From Fragum whitleyi (lineage: Eukaryota; Mollusca; Bivalvia; Cardiida; Cardiidae): a DNA stretch of 64,000 bases. Location of the stretch: contig OX411543.1 of assembly GCA_948146395.1 (NCBI GenBank), positions 55,470,017 to 55,534,016 on the forward strand, given 5' to 3'. The translations under genes and the position numbers were made by a program. The notes below the pieces were generated by a model, which saw nothing but the letters and a program-made list of their open reading frames with translations, did no database searches and was not told the origin of the DNA. Below are positions 47,675-58,903 of the stretch, piece after piece; position 1 is the first letter of the stretch, and each line of letters starts with the position of its first letter.

Positions 47675-49062
47675 CTGAAATAAAGTTGAGAAAGAAATAT
47701 AACAAATACATATCAAGTCTTTAATTGAATTTCATCAATTTGAAATTGCCTTATAACTAACTAAAATTTTGGCCCATGGGTGACTAGACCCTTAATTATC
47801 CTACCAAAAATTGAATTAAAATCAGTGCTGAAAGCACCTGATGTATTTAATGCGAGTTGGTCAGGGTTTGTGCTTGACCCTTAAGTCAGGGTTTTCAATT
47901 ATCTGAAAATATCCTATTTTGACCCTAAGGAATCCAATGGGTCATTTTCATCCCCTTGAGAAGATATTCTGAGGGTCTAAAGAGGGTTTTATAACTCGAA
48001 TGTTAAATGATGCATCTTGTATACTATTTAGAACTCCACTTATTTTGAAATAACTTACTTTATATTGATACAAGAAAAAGTCAATTCATATTGAAGCCAG
48101 AATTTTATACTTAAAATTTGCCTTTTCTATTGTTTTGACCCCTTAAGAAGGAGTTTTGACCCTCAGAATTTCATGGCTTAGGAGTCCAGTATCAAGCACT
48201 AGCATGAACCCTGTCGGTACTTATTTTGAAAATGAAATTTTAATCTTTTTCCGATTTAAAAATGAAAATCAAGTCATATAGACTAAGCCCAGACTGCACA
48301 CAAGTGTAAGCTGATCTTTGTCCATACCACTTACCAAAGACGGAAGATGGAGTATTTCAGGTTCAGCATGACAAGATTAAAACAGGAGTGTGGAAATATT
48401 AATTTTCTCTACTTGTCCATGACAAGTAAAAGTCGATTTCTTACTTGTCAAGGATCAAAATGAACTTATCCTTCAAAAACTGGAATGATGAATAATTGAG
48501 AAAACATTGTTTTTAATGAAGAAAATGCTGTAACCCAGCATTTTCTTCATTAAAGACAATGTTTTCTCTCCTTTTGTACTACCAAAAGGATGGCTTTTCT
48601 ACTAGATCCATTTAGTACTACATCAATACAGGGATATTTTTGGATCAATTTCATGATGGGCCATTGAAATGGGCCAATGGCCCATGTCCCATTCATTTAC
48701 ATGTAAAATCTAAGATTTTGAAGGGCCATCTGCAAAATTGATGGGCCATTAGGAAAAAGTGGTGGGCCCAAGAATCCTTAATACCTACCCTTGATCAAAA
48801 TAAGCATCAGATTTGGAAAGATTATATATGGGGCCCAGCCAAAACTGTACTCAGATTTAGTGTAAAATTAATAGTTTTTCGACAAAATCAGTACGGCCCA
48901 TCCCAAAATAATCCCTGCAATATTTGCTCTGGTATTTACTTGTCCATAGACAAACTGCCTAGGAAAATGTACTTGCCCGCAAGTGAAAAAGCTCATGTCA
49001 GACAAGTCAGGCATGGGAATTCCACACCTCTGTTTAAAATACATACAGATTTTGATACCAAC

Positions 49063-49249
49063 CTGTATTCTGCCAAAGCTCTCTGCTATATTTTACAGGA
49101 ACATTTCTCCTTTTTTCAAACTCCAATGATGGATCAACAGCCAGGTCTTTCCCTGCAGCCTTTCTGAAAGCCTTAGTCCACCTGATCTTCCTTGGGTTCT
49201 TCTTCTTTTTGAATGCTTTGTGACATTTTGATCTGCAAAACCTGAATAT
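49063..49249 (-). CDS. RSL24D1: RSL24D1 (RLP24), ribosomal L24e-like core exon
   Basis: The exon is 187 nt on the - strand, after TGTGTTTACAG and before GTTGGT. It encodes [20 protein letters not shown], then the highly conserved [15 protein letters not shown] block and [17 protein letters not shown]. This is the eL24/RLP24 fold, with the CxxxC half of its zinc ribbon. RLP24 holds the eL24 site on pre-60S particles in the nucleolus until cytoplasmic release. The first ~27 residues, which carry the other cysteine pair (MRIEKCYFC in relatives), must be on an upstream exon that I could not find between here and the window end. Confidence 0.96.
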
Positions 49250-51310
49250 CTGTAAACACAGAGGAACAGATTTACACAAGTCTATATCAAATTTCTGGTG
49301 TCTATTCTAAGATTCAGAAAGTAGGGGGGAAGTTTGTTGAAAAACAGCAAAATTGCGAAAAGTTGGAAATTTTTGCTCTTTCTCTACATAAAAATATCCC
49401 CCATCATCTTACAAAAAAGTGGGGTGGGCGCTTTTCAAAAGTATGTGCTAAAATATGCAATCCCCTCGCCTAGAATAGATACTGAATTTCAGTTTTCATT
49501 TTTGTAGCTTTGACCTTTTCATATCAAATCATGCAATGAAATCCTTAAATGAAGCATCTTTAATTCCACTCAGTGTTTTTCTAGTTTTTTTTTTTTTTAT
49601 GGTACATTTAACAACATTTCCAAATTCAAATATTTCTGTCTAACCAACTTTACTCCATTGGTTCTTATTAATTTATCACATTTATTGAAATATTCATTTT
49701 TACATTTACAGCAGAGGTACTTAAAAGGGGTAAAACCATTTGTGATTTAATTTCCTATGTTGTGGATACGAGAATACACACTACAAAAGATCTGTCTCAA
49801 GTTTTGAGCTTGATTAATTTAAGGTACGTGCATTTGAATCTTAAGTCTAAAATACTGATTTTATCTGTAGCTAAGTATAGTGAAGTTGCCAATAAAGGAT
49901 ATGCTAGAAAATTAACTTGGTTAATTAAAGGATCCCTAGCAAGTCGTCTTGAAGAAAGCTTTACACATGTTTATTGCCATTAAGTAAATTCCTTGTTTTT
50001 TGATACAGCTTTCTAAGAACAGATACAAGGCTTTATCTAAGGTTACCATTCAACCTAACACATTGAATCACATGGCCTGATCAACTAAGCATTAATATCT
50101 ATTAGTCTATAGTAACATAGATTATTATTAATAAACTGCATTAAATATATACATTTATGCTGTACAAATGTTGTTTAAACTTTACCATATTTATCTTTAT
50201 TATTTTGAATATATATAATTTTACCTTATGGTTTTAATAATATCATATCATACCATTGTTTAAATGTGTGGGACTCATGATCTAAATATTTTTAAGATTC
50301 AATTCAACTTTTCAATTTGCTGATGCAAATATAAATTTCCTCACAATTGAATGGGCATTATAGAATATTTTGGTACTTATGATAATTGTTCTTTATAATC
50401 ATTCAACAACAGTATTCTTCCCAGGATTTTCAAATGAGGGGAAAATTGCCCCATTAGCCTTACTTTTGGGGACATTTTCAAAATGAAAGAGCAATTATCA
50501 ATTCTATTGTCAATTTAGATCTACTGTAACTAGTGCAATAAGCAACAACTCATTAGAATTTCAACTTCATCTTAAGTTTGTCCAGCATAATAATAGATAA
50601 GACCAATAAGTCATTACCCTTTTAATTTTATTTTCTTTTCATCATCTCTCTCTCTCCTAAAGTTTTCTTTATTTCAGCATATAGAATAATCCAGAAGCCT
50701 GATTGTTTTTTTTTTATTTCAAACTTTCGGCTCAGAGTCAAAATCTGTCAAACTTGGGTAGGTCCAGTATGGCTCTTCAAGCACATTATGCCTAACAGAT
50801 TTATGAAAATTCATCAATCACTTACATTAAAAGTATTAAGCTAAGCAATAATCTATTTTGTAAATAGATAATCATCTAAGGCCAAGGTTGGCCAATGCAT
50901 GAAATGAAAGATATCTAAAATCAACAAACAAACAATCTTATACAAAAGACCCTTTTTTCTATGACACAAAATAACATTTCAAAGGCGTTTAAGAATGTGT
51001 GCATAGTCACATGATAAGTATCCTTTTATGAAATTTTCATGAAACAGGGAAAATGATTAGCAGTAGCCCATGGCCTCTAGATTTTGGGCTGGGCCCGTAG
51101 CTTATGCCCATTACCTTAATGTTAAATGTTCAAATTTGGTAGTCTGGGCCCCTAAGTTAGAAATTTTAGTCATTTTCCCTGATGAAATCTGTCGATAAAT
51201 GTACAAGTTGTCATTACAAGAAATGTTGGATTCAAAAAAAGCCTTTTTTTTCATGACACAGTAATAGAATCACAAAGAAAGTTAAAGTTGGGTTTATAGT
51301 CTGTTTCTAT
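49250..51310. other. AT-rich region upstream of the RSL24D1 core exon
   Basis: No further RSL24D1 exon, other gene or complete repeat was recognised. Most of this should be the first intron of RSL24D1. A + strand open frame at 49762-49983 is 73 codons, lysine/leucine-rich and without a recognisable motif. Confidence 0.4.
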
Positions 51311-51590
51311 GCCAGGCCTATTTAACCAACTTCACCCATTTACCCCTGAACATCGAATCATCAATGGCAAGTCAGCTGTTAAACATACGGAGCCGACTGG
51401 CAGCCACAGCTCTTAGCCTTACATTCTCACAAGTACCCATTTACCAGTATATACCTGGGTGGAGAGGGGCAACGTGGAGTTAATTTTTTGTTCAGCAAAC
51501 TTCGACTAATTTGGTCAGGATTCAATCCCAGGATCTTTCAATCCAAAAGCCACCTCCTAACAACTGGACCCCATACTCCAAAGAAGAAAA
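51310..51590 (-). mobile_element. tRNA-derived SINE, diverged
   Basis: On the - strand a B-box-like GGGATTGAATCCTGAC lies at about 51515-51531. It is followed by CGTTGCCCCTCTCCACCCAG and TATATACTGGTAAATGGGTA, a central block found in several invertebrate SINEs. The order (tRNA-like head, central block, unique tail) is as expected. The A box is decayed. Confidence 0.65.
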
Positions 51591-51639
51591 TCAGAGAGAG
51601 ATCTTTCCAAAACACATCGCTGACACCAATCTTTTGTAT

Positions 51640-53592
51640 CCCAAACTTCATTTCAGAGAAGAAGATATATTTGTTTTAATCTTTTAATATGGGGTCCTTT
51701 TTAGTTGACTCAACAGCACCCATGTTTTTTCCTCAATCAGAAATTCTGGGGGAAATCAAAGAGAGCATGACAGCTGACTTAAGGCTCATTCCTGTGAAAT
51801 TTAGTTACATTCTAACCAGTAATTTCAGAGAACAAGAATTTTTCATATTTCACCATGTAGGGCCATTTTGGGGTGACAAAACAGCCAAAAGCACCCAAGT
51901 TATCGGCCTGATCAGGTTTTAAAGTAGAATTCTGAAAAGGCATGTTCCAAGTATCATTCCGGTGCACTGTGGTTGAATTCTTGAAGCAGGGGTTGACACT
52001 GACTCCTTAGCATATGTAATCAAGGAGTCCAAGCTCAAAGTGAAGAGTCTAAATTTTCTTAATTGGAAATCATTGTGGAAAAAAAGAAATTGCTTGTAAT
52101 AAGCAACTCCTTTTCCAGAGTTGTTTTTTCTCAGTCAAAATCTACAGGATGCAAGCAAATTTTTTTCTCCAACAAATTTTGTACTGAAAAGATCTACAGC
52201 TTTGGCAAGAAAGGACACTGCAATGAGAATATATTTTTCGAAATATTCTCATAATTATGACCCAAATGGAGTCCATCAGACTCCTAACTTGCAAATGGAA
52301 GGAGTCCCAACTAGTAAACAAAAAGTCTCGGCTCCCCGGACTCCCCTTAGGGTCGAATCTTGGATAGTTTCAAAGAATAATTTTTTTATATTTTTCCAAT
52401 GGGGTCATTTTTTGGAAGAAGTGACAGCCCATGGCACCAAAGTTATCAGCCTGATCAGTCAATTTAGAGAAAGATTTTTTATATTTCACCATTGGAGGTA
52501 CCTTTTTGGTGACTTGACAGCCCCTGGCGCCCAAGTTAACAACCTGATCAGGAAAAAAAGAAAGAATCTGAAAGGGCATTCCTGAGCATCATTCCTGTGA
52601 TTTTTCCTTTTTTTCAAATTCTGAAATTTAGTGTCAGAGAATTTTTTTTTTATATTTCAAAATAAGGGGCCCTTTCCCTGGTGACTTAATAGCCTGTATC
52701 CCTAAGTTATCAGTCCCATCAGGATTAAAAGAAGAAATCTCTAAGAGCATATCCTAAGCATCATTCCTGTGATATTTGGTTGAAGTTTAACCACTAGTAT
52801 TAGAGCAGAAGAAATTCTTACATTTCAATATAAGAGGCCCTTTTTTCATGACTCGACAGCCTGTATTGCTCAAATTATCAACCTGATCAGAATCTGAAAC
52901 TGCATGTCCTAAGCATTATTCATATGAAGTTTGGTTGAATTTTGACCAATAGTTTCAGAAAAGAAGATTTTTTATTTCACTACATAGGGCACTTTTTTGG
53001 TCACTTGACAGCATGTGGCAACCAAGTTATCAGCCCTATCATGATTAAAACAAGGAATCTAAAAGAGCATGTCCTTAGCATCATTTCTGTGCAATTTAAT
53101 TGAATTCTGCCCAGTTCTATCAGATAAGAAGATGATAAAAGAATGAGTTTACACAAACACAGGCGCATGCATGGACACACAATGGACAATTGGCCATGTT
53201 ATGTTATTTTATGTTCTTGATAAATTCCGCCACTTACTTTTTGGTGCACCGCCTTATTGGCGTATCATATTTAACCCACCACCAAGGTCACGGTATATGC
53301 ATTTTCCCATCACCATATATATACATATGCAAACAGGTGACCTATGTAATTTTTTTAAACCCATATCAGATTTTAAACTATCCTAGAGAGAGAGGCAATG
53401 GATTCTAACCACTGTTACCCAATTGCAGCTGGGTGGACTGAGGCAAATAGTCTATTAAGTCTCTTGCCCAAGGAAACACCTCGCCTTCACCAGGACTCGA
53501 ACCTGCGACCACCGGGTCACGTGCCAAGTGCTCTACCAAATGAGCTATCTAGGCAGACATGACAATGGCCTGCTGGAATTCGTTCAGTGGAG
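51640..53592. mobile_element. Second pearl-like element with a ~170-bp diverged tandem core
   Basis: GTGACTTGACAGCC-like text recurs near 51706, 51876, 52421, 52509, 52679, 52848 and 52997. Each is associated with TATTTCACCATGTAGGGC and ATTCCTGTGAAATTTGGTTG variants. The right end has GACAATGGCCTGCTGGAATTCGTTCAGTGGAGCT, the counterpart of the pearl terminal hairpin. A block at 52010-52370 and a SINE at 53386-53556 interrupt it. Confidence 0.6.
53386..53556 (-). mobile_element. tRNA-derived SINE
   Basis: The - strand begins with TAGCTCATTTGGTAGAGCAC (A box, 53530-53549) and GGTCGCAGGTTCGAGTCC (B box GGTTCGAGTCC at 53493-53503). These are followed by CTTGGGCAAGAGACTTAATAG and CCTCAGTCCACCCAGCTG. 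The tRNA-like promoter is well preserved. It cannot fold a complete tRNA 3' half, so it is a SINE rather than a tRNA gene. Confidence 0.88.
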
Positions 53593-53717
53593 CTATAAAT
53601 TGAAATTCTGACAAGTGCTCTTCACTAGTCTTAGAGTAATCTGTTATGTCTAACATTTTCAAATTAAATTTTAACAAGGTTTTTTTATTTTGTGTGTGTG
53701 TGTGCCCAGTGGGTATA

Positions 53718-54662
53718 CAGTCAAATCTGTGTGAGCGGCCAACTATGCACAGCGGCCAATCTGCCGACAGCAGCCACTCGATTTCCCCCCGTGCAAATTC
53801 CTTCTTTAATTGCACTGTGAATAGCGTGATCTCCTGAAATGCGGCCGGCGGTCACCTTAATTGGTCTATTTCCAACTGTATATCACACCTATACAACGGT
53901 CATCTGACAAAACACGCGACTTAATTAGTCGTGTTCAAAAAAATTGATAATCACAACTATAGTAAACAGTCGAAGTCGCTTTATCGTAATGTACAAGTTA
54001 TAAATAACCAATTATCAATTTAATCCCGTGTTGTCGATTAAATGACGTGTAATTGGCCATAACTATTTATTTGATCTTCTTAAATGATGATAATTAATTA
54101 AAGGCTATGGAATTAATCGGTTGTCCGGTCTCTTTAAATAAAATGATCTTGAGCATTACAGGTTGTTTACACATTTAGCAAACTGATTTCTCTAGGTCTT
54201 TAAAATGGACGAAAACCTGCTTTCGATATCGAATCTCGCCATAATGTTGCTTTCTAAACGTAAGTTCCTCTCTCTAGAGGATCGTGTGAAAGTGATACCC
54301 ATGCTTGAATCTTGGTGTTCTTCCAGGATAATTGCTTTTGAGTCGGCGTAGGTCGTACGCAGGTCCAAACCATGGCTAAACGCAAACGAGAAATTCTCGA
54401 TGAATATGAATCATGCGTTTTCACAATATTTTTCTATGTTAATGGTATGATTCCTTATTCTTTTAATGACAAACACTTAAAATGAAACTTTGGAATTGCT
54501 TAGAATTTGGAGAAGTCTATAGTTTTGCGATCTGGTAATGAGCTAAACAAAAGTGGTCCGACAAAATGGCCGCCCTAAGGATACTGTGAACAGCAGCCAA
54601 TCTGTGTACAGCAGCCAATTTGGCCCTCTCCCTTGACTGGCTGCTGTACACAGATTCGACTG
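53718..54662 (+). mobile_element. Tigger/pogo-type DNA transposon remnant
   Basis: The 945-bp element is flanked by TA (53716-53717 and 54663-54664). The left end is CAGTCAAATCTGTGTGAGCGG and the right end, inverted, CAGTCGAATCTGTGTACAGC. Subterminal GCAGCCAATCTG units are repeated at both ends. TA duplications and CAGTCGAA ends are typical of Tigger/pogo elements. Only an N-terminal piece of the transposase remains (54205-54351). Confidence 0.88.
54205..54351 (+). pseudogene. CENP-B/Tigger-type helix-turn-helix fragment
   Basis: A 48-codon open frame starts MDENLLSISNLAIMLLSKRK and continues FLSLEDRVKVIPMLES, then stops at TAG. KRK-LSLEDRVKVI--LESW-SSR-IA is the first helix-turn-helix of CENP-B/Tigger transposases (compare KRKQLTLEERVKVI). 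The DNA-binding domain is incomplete and no DDE catalytic domain follows. It is a remnant, not a functional gene. Assignment rests on a short motif and on the Tigger-like ends around it. Confidence 0.7.
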
Positions 54663-56765
54663 TATTTAAAGACATGATTTTCTTATTTTCACCCACTGCA
54701 CAATTTGTGTGTTTAAAGCAAGGGGGCTTAGATAATCAGTTTACCAATAAAAATTGGGTCACTAAGTAACTGTATTGACAGCAGCTACAAGAAAGTAAAC
54801 TGGTAAGACAGGGTTCCCTCCGTTTTGATTTATCTTAGGTCACTCGATTAAGTTAACCAGCAAAATCAAACATGATGACAGCGTAATTTTTACTACACCG
54901 TGATAATTCAGTCGCAACAGGTTTTAACCCCATGGTGATGTTCATGCAACATCTGAAAATTTTATGTGAGGACAGTGATCGGGAAAGAATTATTTGCAAT
55001 GGGACAATGTCCCTTCACTTTGCAAACTCAATGTGACAATTTGAAAATCAATGTGACAATTTCAATTCTTGGAACGCCTTGTGGTTTTGTTTAGACTTAG
55101 CAATTCAAATAACGTGCTATTTATACACAATTAACATATACATCTCTAATTATCATGAGGCTTCGGACTTTCTTTTCTTTGCTAAACAAAGTTAATGATT
55201 GACTATTTGCTTCTTTCATGAAGGTATGAACCAATAGATATACCCTCTATTCTATGAGACACAAATAAGAATTGCTTTCATTTTATTTGACACACATTTA
55301 AATGCATCTTTGATGAAATAAGGCATTTAAAATTTTGACATGAAATTTCAAACTACTCTCTAGCAGCCTTCAATATCTTTTCAGCTATTTCAAAATTTGT
55401 AATTAACTTATTTCTGAAAATGCAGACGAAATAATTGAAATTTCTTTTTCTTATGGTTTAATGTTGCCAACCTACATTAAGCATGCATCCTTTCAAAAAG
55501 TAAAGATTTCAACACTTTGGACACGAAAACCCATGACATTTCAACACTATTTTTTTCCTCTTTGCCCTTTTATGACTTAACACAAATTGCCTGAGTGTTT
55601 TCAGCATAAATATGCAAGTACAATCAAATTTCTATGGAAATATTTTTTTTTTTCATACTCAGATTACTTATATTAAGTGAGCAATTACCATCTGTCAATC
55701 GACGATCGCCGACGCTAGGCTTCATTCATTTGGAATGAGCTAATTGCCAAGTAGAGTAGGTCCGGGTAATTCCGTACATGCGGGGAACTCCGTACACTTG
55801 AATTAATTACGTATTTCTAGTAAAACGCATTACAAATTATTTTAGAAATTTACCTTGTTTAAAAAAAGCCAATATAGCTCAAACCAAATATCGGATAATT
55901 ACCGCGCAATCGTAACCTTAAATTTTGCTCATCGCCAATTTAATACGGCACTAACTGAGCCACTCCCTAATTCTCAAATACCCAGTCAGATAAGTACGAA
56001 AAGGTCACTCGGTACCATCTGTCCAAATGTCTGTATAAATACCCAATGCTTACGTGAATTGTGAATCATAGTTTAACTCAAAAAATAATAATAATAATAA
56101 TCTTCACTCTCCTTGTAGTATTTTTTGTGAAACCGAGTCCTTTGAAGATTAAATGAGATTTTTCATACTGTACGGAATTAGCCCACATTTAAAAATGTAC
56201 AATTGTAGGGTGAGGCTAATTTCGTACAGGCCTGAATATTATTTTACCCATAAAGATCACAACAAATGAAGATTGACATTATATATTCGTTTCGGATAAT
56301 CAAAACCTTGTAACTGCAGTTTGAAAAAGCTTTAGTAACGTGAAATTGCATTGGTCCCAGACCAATTAGTTTTTCTTCGAGAAATAGTTTAGCCTAATGA
56401 AGCAGTAGCTACTGTGTTTTGATCGCCTACTAACGTTTAAAGTTTTTTCAGAGGATGCGCAAATCTGTACCAAGTTTGAGGGGGTCCCATTATTCCCTCA
56501 TAGGCTCGCCACAGTTAATACTTAGAAGCCCATGTTCGCCTTTTATGAACATATAACTGTCAAAATCATGAATATGCCCCATCCACCAAACTAAGCTATT
56601 ACTTTTACCGCCCCGTTATTCATAACCGATTTTCCCGACGAAGCGTACGGATTATCCCGCTTATGTACGGAATTGGCCGGTATCAGCTACTGCCCTTTAT
56701 TGTGATTTTTCTGATCATAAGGCATAGTTTTTAGAGTTAAATAAGGAGTATTCGCTAGAAGATAT

Positions 56766-58340
56766 ACAAGAGGACCATGATGGTCCTAGATCGCTCACCT
56801 GACTCTCATTGATCACTTGAACATCACATCAAGTAAAAAGGCAGATGTCTTAAAGAAGATAGTTTTTTACATAAAACCAAGTTTCACCAAGTTTGGGCCA
56901 TATTTGTGGCCATTAGACTTATTTCAAGTAAATTATCATTAAGACTCCTTTTCCTGTGATATGGCATGAATCCTTCCCATTTTCAACAGAGTTCATTCTT
57001 GTGACCTTTCAAACATTTTGACCAAGTTTTGTGAAGATTGGACAATATTTGTTGCGTCTGGAGCTCTAAAAAGAAAATTGTCATTAAAGCCCCTTTTCCC
57101 GTGATATGGCACAGATCCTTCCAATTTTCAAAAGAGTTCATCCTCATGACCTAACAAACATTCTGACCACATTTAATGATGATTGGACCATATTTGTGGC
57201 TACTAGAGTGTAAACAAAAATAATTATCATTAAGGCCCCTTTTCCCGTGATAAGGCACGGATCCATCCCATTTTCAAAAGAGTTCATCCTCATGACATAA
57301 CAAACTTTCTGACCAAGTGTCATGAAGATTGGACAATATTTGTGGCTTCTAGAGTGTGAACAAAAAAAAATGTCATTAAGGCCCCTTTTCCCGTGATATG
57401 GCGTGGATCCTTCCTATTTTAGATAGGGTTCATCTTTGAGACCTAGCAAACATTCTGACCAAGTTTCATGAAGATTGGACCATATTTGTGGCCACTAGAG
57501 TGTAAACAAGAAAATTGTCATTAAGGCCCCTTTTCCCGTGATATGGCATGGATCCTGCCCATTTTCGATAGGCTTCATCCTTGTGACCTTACCAACATTC
57601 TGACCAAGTTTCATGAAGATTGGACCATATTTGTGGCCTCTAGAGTGTAACCAAGAAAATTGTCTTTTAGGCCCCTTTTCCTGTGATATAGCACAGATCC
57701 TTCCCATTTTCGATAGGGTTAATCCTTGCAATCTGGAGAACAATCTGACAAAGTTTCATGATGATTGGACCATATTTGTGGCCTCTAGAGTGTAAACAAG
57801 AAAATTGTCTTTTAGGCCCCTTTTCCTGTGATATGGCATGGATCCTTCCCATTTTCTATAGGGTTGATCCTTGTGACCTGGAGAACATTCTGACCAAGTT
57901 TCATCATGATTGGACCATATTTGTGGCCTCTAGAGTGTAAACAAGAAAATTGTCTTTTAGGCCCCTTTTCCCTTGATATGACATGGAATCTTCCCATTTT
58001 CCATAGGATTCATCCTTGTGACCTGGAGAACATTCTGACCAAGTTTCATGATGATTGGACCATATTTGTGGCCTCTAGAGTGTAAACAAGAAAATTGTCT
58101 TTTAGGCCCCTTTTCCCTTGATATGACATGGAATCTTCCCATTTTCGATAGGGTTCATCCCTGCAACCTGGAGAAGATTCTGACAAAGTTTCATGATGAT
58201 TGGTCCATATTTGTGGCCTCTAGAGTGTAAACACCTAAATTGTTGACGTCTGACGACGGACGACGGACGACGGACATCCAATGATCACAAAAGCTCACCT
58301 TGAGCACGATGTGCTCAGGTGAGATGTGCTCAGGTGAGCT
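56766..58340 (-). mobile_element. AGCTCACCTGAG-type element with a 145-bp tandem core
   Basis: On the + strand it starts ACAAGAGGACCATGATGGTC (hairpin end) and finishes with GACGACGGACGACGG, AGCTCACCTTGAGCAC and CAGGTGAGCT. Between are about nine units containing CCCCTTTTCCCGTGATATGG, GACCAAGTTTCATGA and GGACCATATTTGTGGC. Spacing is 145 bp over the best-conserved stretch. Short open frames here recur at 145-bp intervals, so they come from the array. Confidence 0.85.
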
Positions 58341-58354
58341 AATAATATCATTAA

Positions 58355-58516
58355 ACAAGAGCTGTCACTGTAAGATGACAATGCCCCCGACACCTCTTTG
58401 ATTTAGAAGTTATGGCCAATGTTAAAGTTTTTGGACGGAATGACGGACGGACAGACGGACAGACAGACGGACGGACGGACAAGTCAAATTTATGATGCCT
58501 CCCTATCGGGGGCATA
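58355..58516 (-). mobile_element. Short ATGCCCCC-type element
   Basis: On the + strand it runs from ACAAGAGCTGTCACTGTAAG through an ACGGACGGACAGACGGAC tract to CCCTATCGGGGGCATAAA. It has the hairpin-plus-CTCTTGT end (reversed) and the ATGCCCCC hairpin end but lacks a core array. It is a minimal non-autonomous form. Confidence 0.75.
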
Positions 58517-58903
58517 AAAAGTATGCTATTGTGATCGTCATTAAAGGGACGTTCTCAAAATAATCGAAACTATCCAAATCCGTACGGAATTACCCGGACC
58601 GACTCTAGTGGTTTCCGATTCTTTTTAACTAACCTGATTAGATATTTTGTGTGATTCAAGATAATCTAGATTTATTATTTCATAACTATAACTAGTGTCT
58701 AATCATTTTGAGATTAAAATAGATTTGTCCCAAGACTTTTTGTACCTTTTTTCAATGACAAAATTTGAATGGGACAAGGGCGCATTCTATAGTGAATACA
58801 ATGTGACATTTTTTATTTTAATGTGACTATGGCGCATGGCGCAGGCCTTTCCCAGTCACTGTGAGGATATCACAGAATAGCGTCCTTGGCAGAACAATTG
58901 AAA

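Larger units (their letters stand above)
55752..58607. mobile_element. Element with iterated CGTAC/GGAATTA termini, carrying nested insertions
   Basis: The left end (55752-55777) and right end (58582-58607) are inverted copies of 26 bp with one mismatch, including GGTCCGGGTAATTCCGTAC. Further GTACGGAATTA-type motifs occur near 55787, 56170, 56220, 56645 and 56666. Nested inside are an AGCTCACC element (56766-58340) and a short ATGCCCCC-type element (58355-58516). The outer TA dinucleotides would fit a TA target duplication. A 69-codon open frame at 55855 has no recognised domain. Confidence 0.75.

Noticed and set aside
53490..53550. tRNA gene
   Set aside because: A and B boxes are present, but the acceptor stem does not close and SINE-type sequence follows, so it is a tRNA-derived SINE.
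57495..58230. Series of ~60-residue open frames at 145-bp intervals on both strands
   Set aside because: By-products of the tandem core of the AGCTCACC element, not a gene family.
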